From contig CAVWBT010000005.1 of assembly GCA_963753285.1 (NCBI GenBank), positions 124,001 through 188,000 on the forward strand: DNA of 64,000 bases, written 5' to 3'. The notes under the pieces are model-generated. The model did no database searches. It was not told the DNA's origin and was given only the letters and a program-made list of their open reading frames with translations. The translations under genes were made by a program, and so were the position numbers. Every line of letters begins with the position of its first letter. The first letter of the stretch is position 1. Source of the DNA: JAHEDH01 sp963753285 (GTDB lineage Bacteria > Actinomycetota > Acidimicrobiia > Spongiisociales > ZC4RG35). Below are positions 62,372-64,000 of the stretch, piece after piece.

Positions 62372-63256
62372 CGCCCGGGCCTTCTTCGCGTATCGGGTGG
62401 TCCAGCGCTCGATCTCGGCGAGGACCCAGTCGGCGTTCTCCATCTGAGGGACGTGGCCGACGCCCTCGAGGCGACGGAAGGTCCAGTCGGGCCGAAGCCT
62501 CTCGAGCGCGTCGATCGCCTCCGGTGCGACGAGGACGTCACGATCTCCGCTCAGGACGAGCGCCTCGTGGCTGATCGAGGCGATCATCCGTCGAAACCGC
62601 CAGGGAGGGATGAACATGTGTCGCAATGACGCAGTCGACTCGACGAGAGCGCGCGTCGCCCAGGGCATGGCGGCACGGCGGCTCGCCATCGCGAAGGAGG
62701 CCGTTCGGGCCCGTTCCGGCAGCGTCGAAGCGTCTGCTGCGACGATCTCGAGGCGTGTCTGTGCGAGCTGCTGAGGTGTGAGGAGCCGGCGGTACGCACC
62801 CGCCACGAGGTTTCCCAGCCCGGGGAACGATTGCGCCGCGAGGCGAGCGGCCACACCGTTGTCCGGGTGGTGGCGCAGCGACGCGATCGGGCTCGCAGGT
62901 GCGATCAGGATCAGGTCGGCGACGAGACCGGGCCGGGTGGCAGCCACCATCTCGGCGAGCAGCCCTCCCATGGAGTTGCCCACGAGAACCGCCGGCCGAT
63001 CGAGCGTCTCGAGCAGTTCGACGAGTGTCGACGCGAGACTGTCGAGATCGTGGCGGTCGATCGGTGGCGAGTATCCGTACCCGGGGAGGTCGATGGCGAT
63101 GGTGCGCCCCCGGTCGGCGAGCGAATCGAACACCTCGATCCAGTTGGTGTGGTTGCCGCCCAGTCCGTGTACGAGCAGATGTGGTGTACCGGTGCCTCCC
63201 GAGTCGACCACGTGGAGTTCCGTGGATGGCAATTGAACGAAGGAGCTTTCCCGCAT
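62366..63256 (-). CDS. Alpha/beta-fold hydrolase
   Basis: 296-residue soluble serine hydrolase: oxyanion-hole HGLGGNHTNW, nucleophile elbow GNSMGG (Ser about residue 103), Asp in LSGDRDVLV, and His in EGVGHVPQMENAD. These are the full triad of the epoxide-hydrolase/esterase-like group; the substrate is unknown. The ATG at 63256 was chosen because a TATCGT box lies 7 nt upstream and the product then has the usual length. Divergent from the radical SAM gene. Confidence 0.88.
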   Translation of the reverse strand: MRESSFVQLPSTELHVVDSGGTGTPHLLVHGLGGNHTNWIEVFDSLADRGRTIAIDLPGYGYSPPIDRHDLDSLASTLVELLETLDRPAVLVGNSMGGLLAEMVAATRPGLVADLILIAPASPIASLRHHPDNGVAARLAAQSFPGLGNLVAGAYRRLLTPQQLAQTRLEIVAADASTLPERARTASFAMASRRAAMPWATRALVESTASLRHMFIPPWRFRRMIASISHEALVLSGDRDVLVAPEAIDALERLRPDWTFRRLEGVGHVPQMENADWVLAEIERWTTRYAKKARAT

Positions 63257-63263
63257 CGTCGCA

Positions 63264-63269
63264 ACGATA
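63264..63269 (-). promoter_or_regulatory. Putative -10 box TATCGT of the hydrolase gene
   Basis: TATCGT is 7 nt before the ATG on the minus strand; leaderless transcript likely. Confidence 0.5.
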
Positions 63270-63302
63270 GGCGGACGCGGCCGTACAGCCCTGCGGTGCG
63301 AA

Positions 63303-63308
63303 TACCCT
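63303..63308 (+). promoter_or_regulatory. Putative -10 box TACCCT of the radical SAM gene
   Basis: TACCCT is 7 nt before the GTG at 63316; this spacing decides for that GTG over the in-frame ATG at 63310, which lies only 1 nt after the box. Confidence 0.45.
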
Positions 63309-63315
63309 GATGTCC

Positions 63316-64000
63316 GTGAGGATCCTGCTCGTCTCGACCTATGAACTCGGTCACCAGCCGCTGCACGTCGCATCGCCGGCTGCACGGCTGCTCGGTGCCG
63401 GCCACCGTGTCGAGACGATCGACCTCGCAATCGACTCGTTCGAGAACTCGTCGCTCGAGGGCATCGACGCCGTGGCCATCTCGGTCCCGATGCACACTGC
63501 GATGCGTCTCGCCCAGCGAACCGTGGAGCGGGTGAGAGCCGCCGCTCCCGAGCTCCCCGTCGCCGTCTACGGGCTCTATGCCGCCATGGGGACGATCGAG
63601 GGGGTCGATCGTGTGATCGTCGGGGAGTACGAGGAGCAGCTGGTCTCGTGGGTGGAGTCGCTCGGCTCAGGTCAGGCCAGCAGCGGCGCCGTGACGGTCG
63701 ACATCGGTAGGCAGCGTTTTCTGGTTCCCCACCGGGCAGGACTGCCGGCGCTGGAGTCGTACGCACATCTCAGCGTGGGAGACGACCATCGGCGGGTCGG
63801 CTACGTCGAGGCGAGTCACGGCTGTCGGCATCGGTGCAGGCACTGCCCGTTGCCGGTGGTCTACGACGGGCGCTTTCGGATCGTCGAGTCGGAAACCGTG
63901 CTCGACGACATCGGCAATCTCGTGTCATCGGGAGCGCGTCACATCACGTTCGGGGACCCCGACTTCTTCAACGGTGCGGCGCATGCCATGAAGGTGCTTC
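63316..64000 (+). CDS. B12-binding-type radical SAM protein, partial (runs off the window)
   Basis: First 228 codons of a longer gene. The N-terminus RILLVSTYELGHQPLHVASP and a cobalamin-binding-like Rossmann region (about 1-125, IDAVAISVPMHTA) precede the radical SAM core, which begins near residue 160. The cluster cysteines are in GCRHRCRHC (Cys170, Cys174, Cys177), the CxxxCxxC pattern that binds [4Fe-4S] with S-adenosylmethionine. FGDPDFFNG continues the barrel. The conserved His of B12 binding is not obvious. The reaction catalysed cannot be told. The frame is open to the last base. Confidence 0.85.
   Translation, partial: MRILLVSTYELGHQPLHVASPAARLLGAGHRVETIDLAIDSFENSSLEGIDAVAISVPMHTAMRLAQRTVERVRAAAPELPVAVYGLYAAMGTIEGVDRVIVGEYEEQLVSWVESLGSGQASSGAVTVDIGRQRFLVPHRAGLPALESYAHLSVGDDHRRVGYVEASHGCRHRCRHCPLPVVYDGRFRIVESETVLDDIGNLVSSGARHITFGDPDFFNGAAHAMKVL

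Overview
The window is high-GC DNA, almost wholly coding, with short intergenic gaps, many start/stop overlaps (ATGA, GTGA) and frequent GTG starts. The homodimeric pyruvate dehydrogenase E1 (AceE), the CRIGERSSHTWF-type sulfurtransferase, a DUF3017 membrane protein, lipoproteins with Thr-rich stalks (repeated PPTTTTTV), and a TAnnnT box 6-7 nt before many start codons all suggest an actinobacterium. The Thr-rich stalks and S-layer-like repeats fit Acidimicrobiia best; this is inference, because the window has no rRNA or other marker gene. No tRNA, rRNA, CRISPR array, insertion sequence or phage gene was recognised.

Layout. 0-6 kb: sulfurtransferase and GNAT acetyltransferase (+), converging on a coupled minus-strand set malQ / AMP-forming acyl-CoA ligase / trans-aconitate methyltransferase. 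6-15.5 kb: AI-2E-type transporter and 2-methylacyl-CoA racemase, a secreted metzincin with S-layer-like repeats, a receiver-histidine kinase, a TetR-acyl-CoA dehydrogenase-SDR lipid-catabolism operon with a palindromic operator, and an EAL-HDOD signalling protein. 15.6-20.7 kb: small and secreted envelope proteins, an L,D-transpeptidase, a thiamine pyrophosphokinase with a strikingly structured leader, and an S9 peptidase. 20.8-26.9 kb: a central-carbon cluster with three different phosphofructokinases, a class I fructose-bisphosphate aldolase and an Fe-S serine dehydratase, with a 120-bp-period repeat inside it. 27-28.8 kb: an ATP-grasp gene broken by two frameshifts and an NfuA-like protein.

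28.9-40.8 kb: an eight-gene coupled operon (large membrane protein, ABC ATPase, ABC permease, coiled-coil membrane protein, MoxR AAA+ ATPase, DUF58, two von Willebrand A membrane proteins), presumably one envelope or export machine. 41-46.3 kb: DNA glycosylase, DUF3017, DUF429, a broken LuxR-type regulator, three secreted proteins and a DUF3179 lipoprotein. 46.5-54.5 kb: a sugar ABC importer (binding protein and two permeases, one with an odd three-repeat membrane extension, and no ATPase gene beside it), a 489-bp gene-free stretch rich in inverted repeats, then an LLM monooxygenase, an aldo/keto reductase and a Gfo/Idh/MocA dehydrogenase. 54.6-64 kb: DUF1992, a membrane protein, MogA, XdhC, an HD-GYP protein fused to an extracellular domain, AceE, an alpha/beta hydrolase and the start of a B12-type radical SAM protein that runs off the window.

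Most genes are core or metabolic. The least ordinary items are the thiamine pyrophosphokinase leader, the triple phosphofructokinase cluster and its repeat, the repeat-bearing permease, the inverted-repeat stretch near 51 kb, and the recurrent leaderless-promoter motif.
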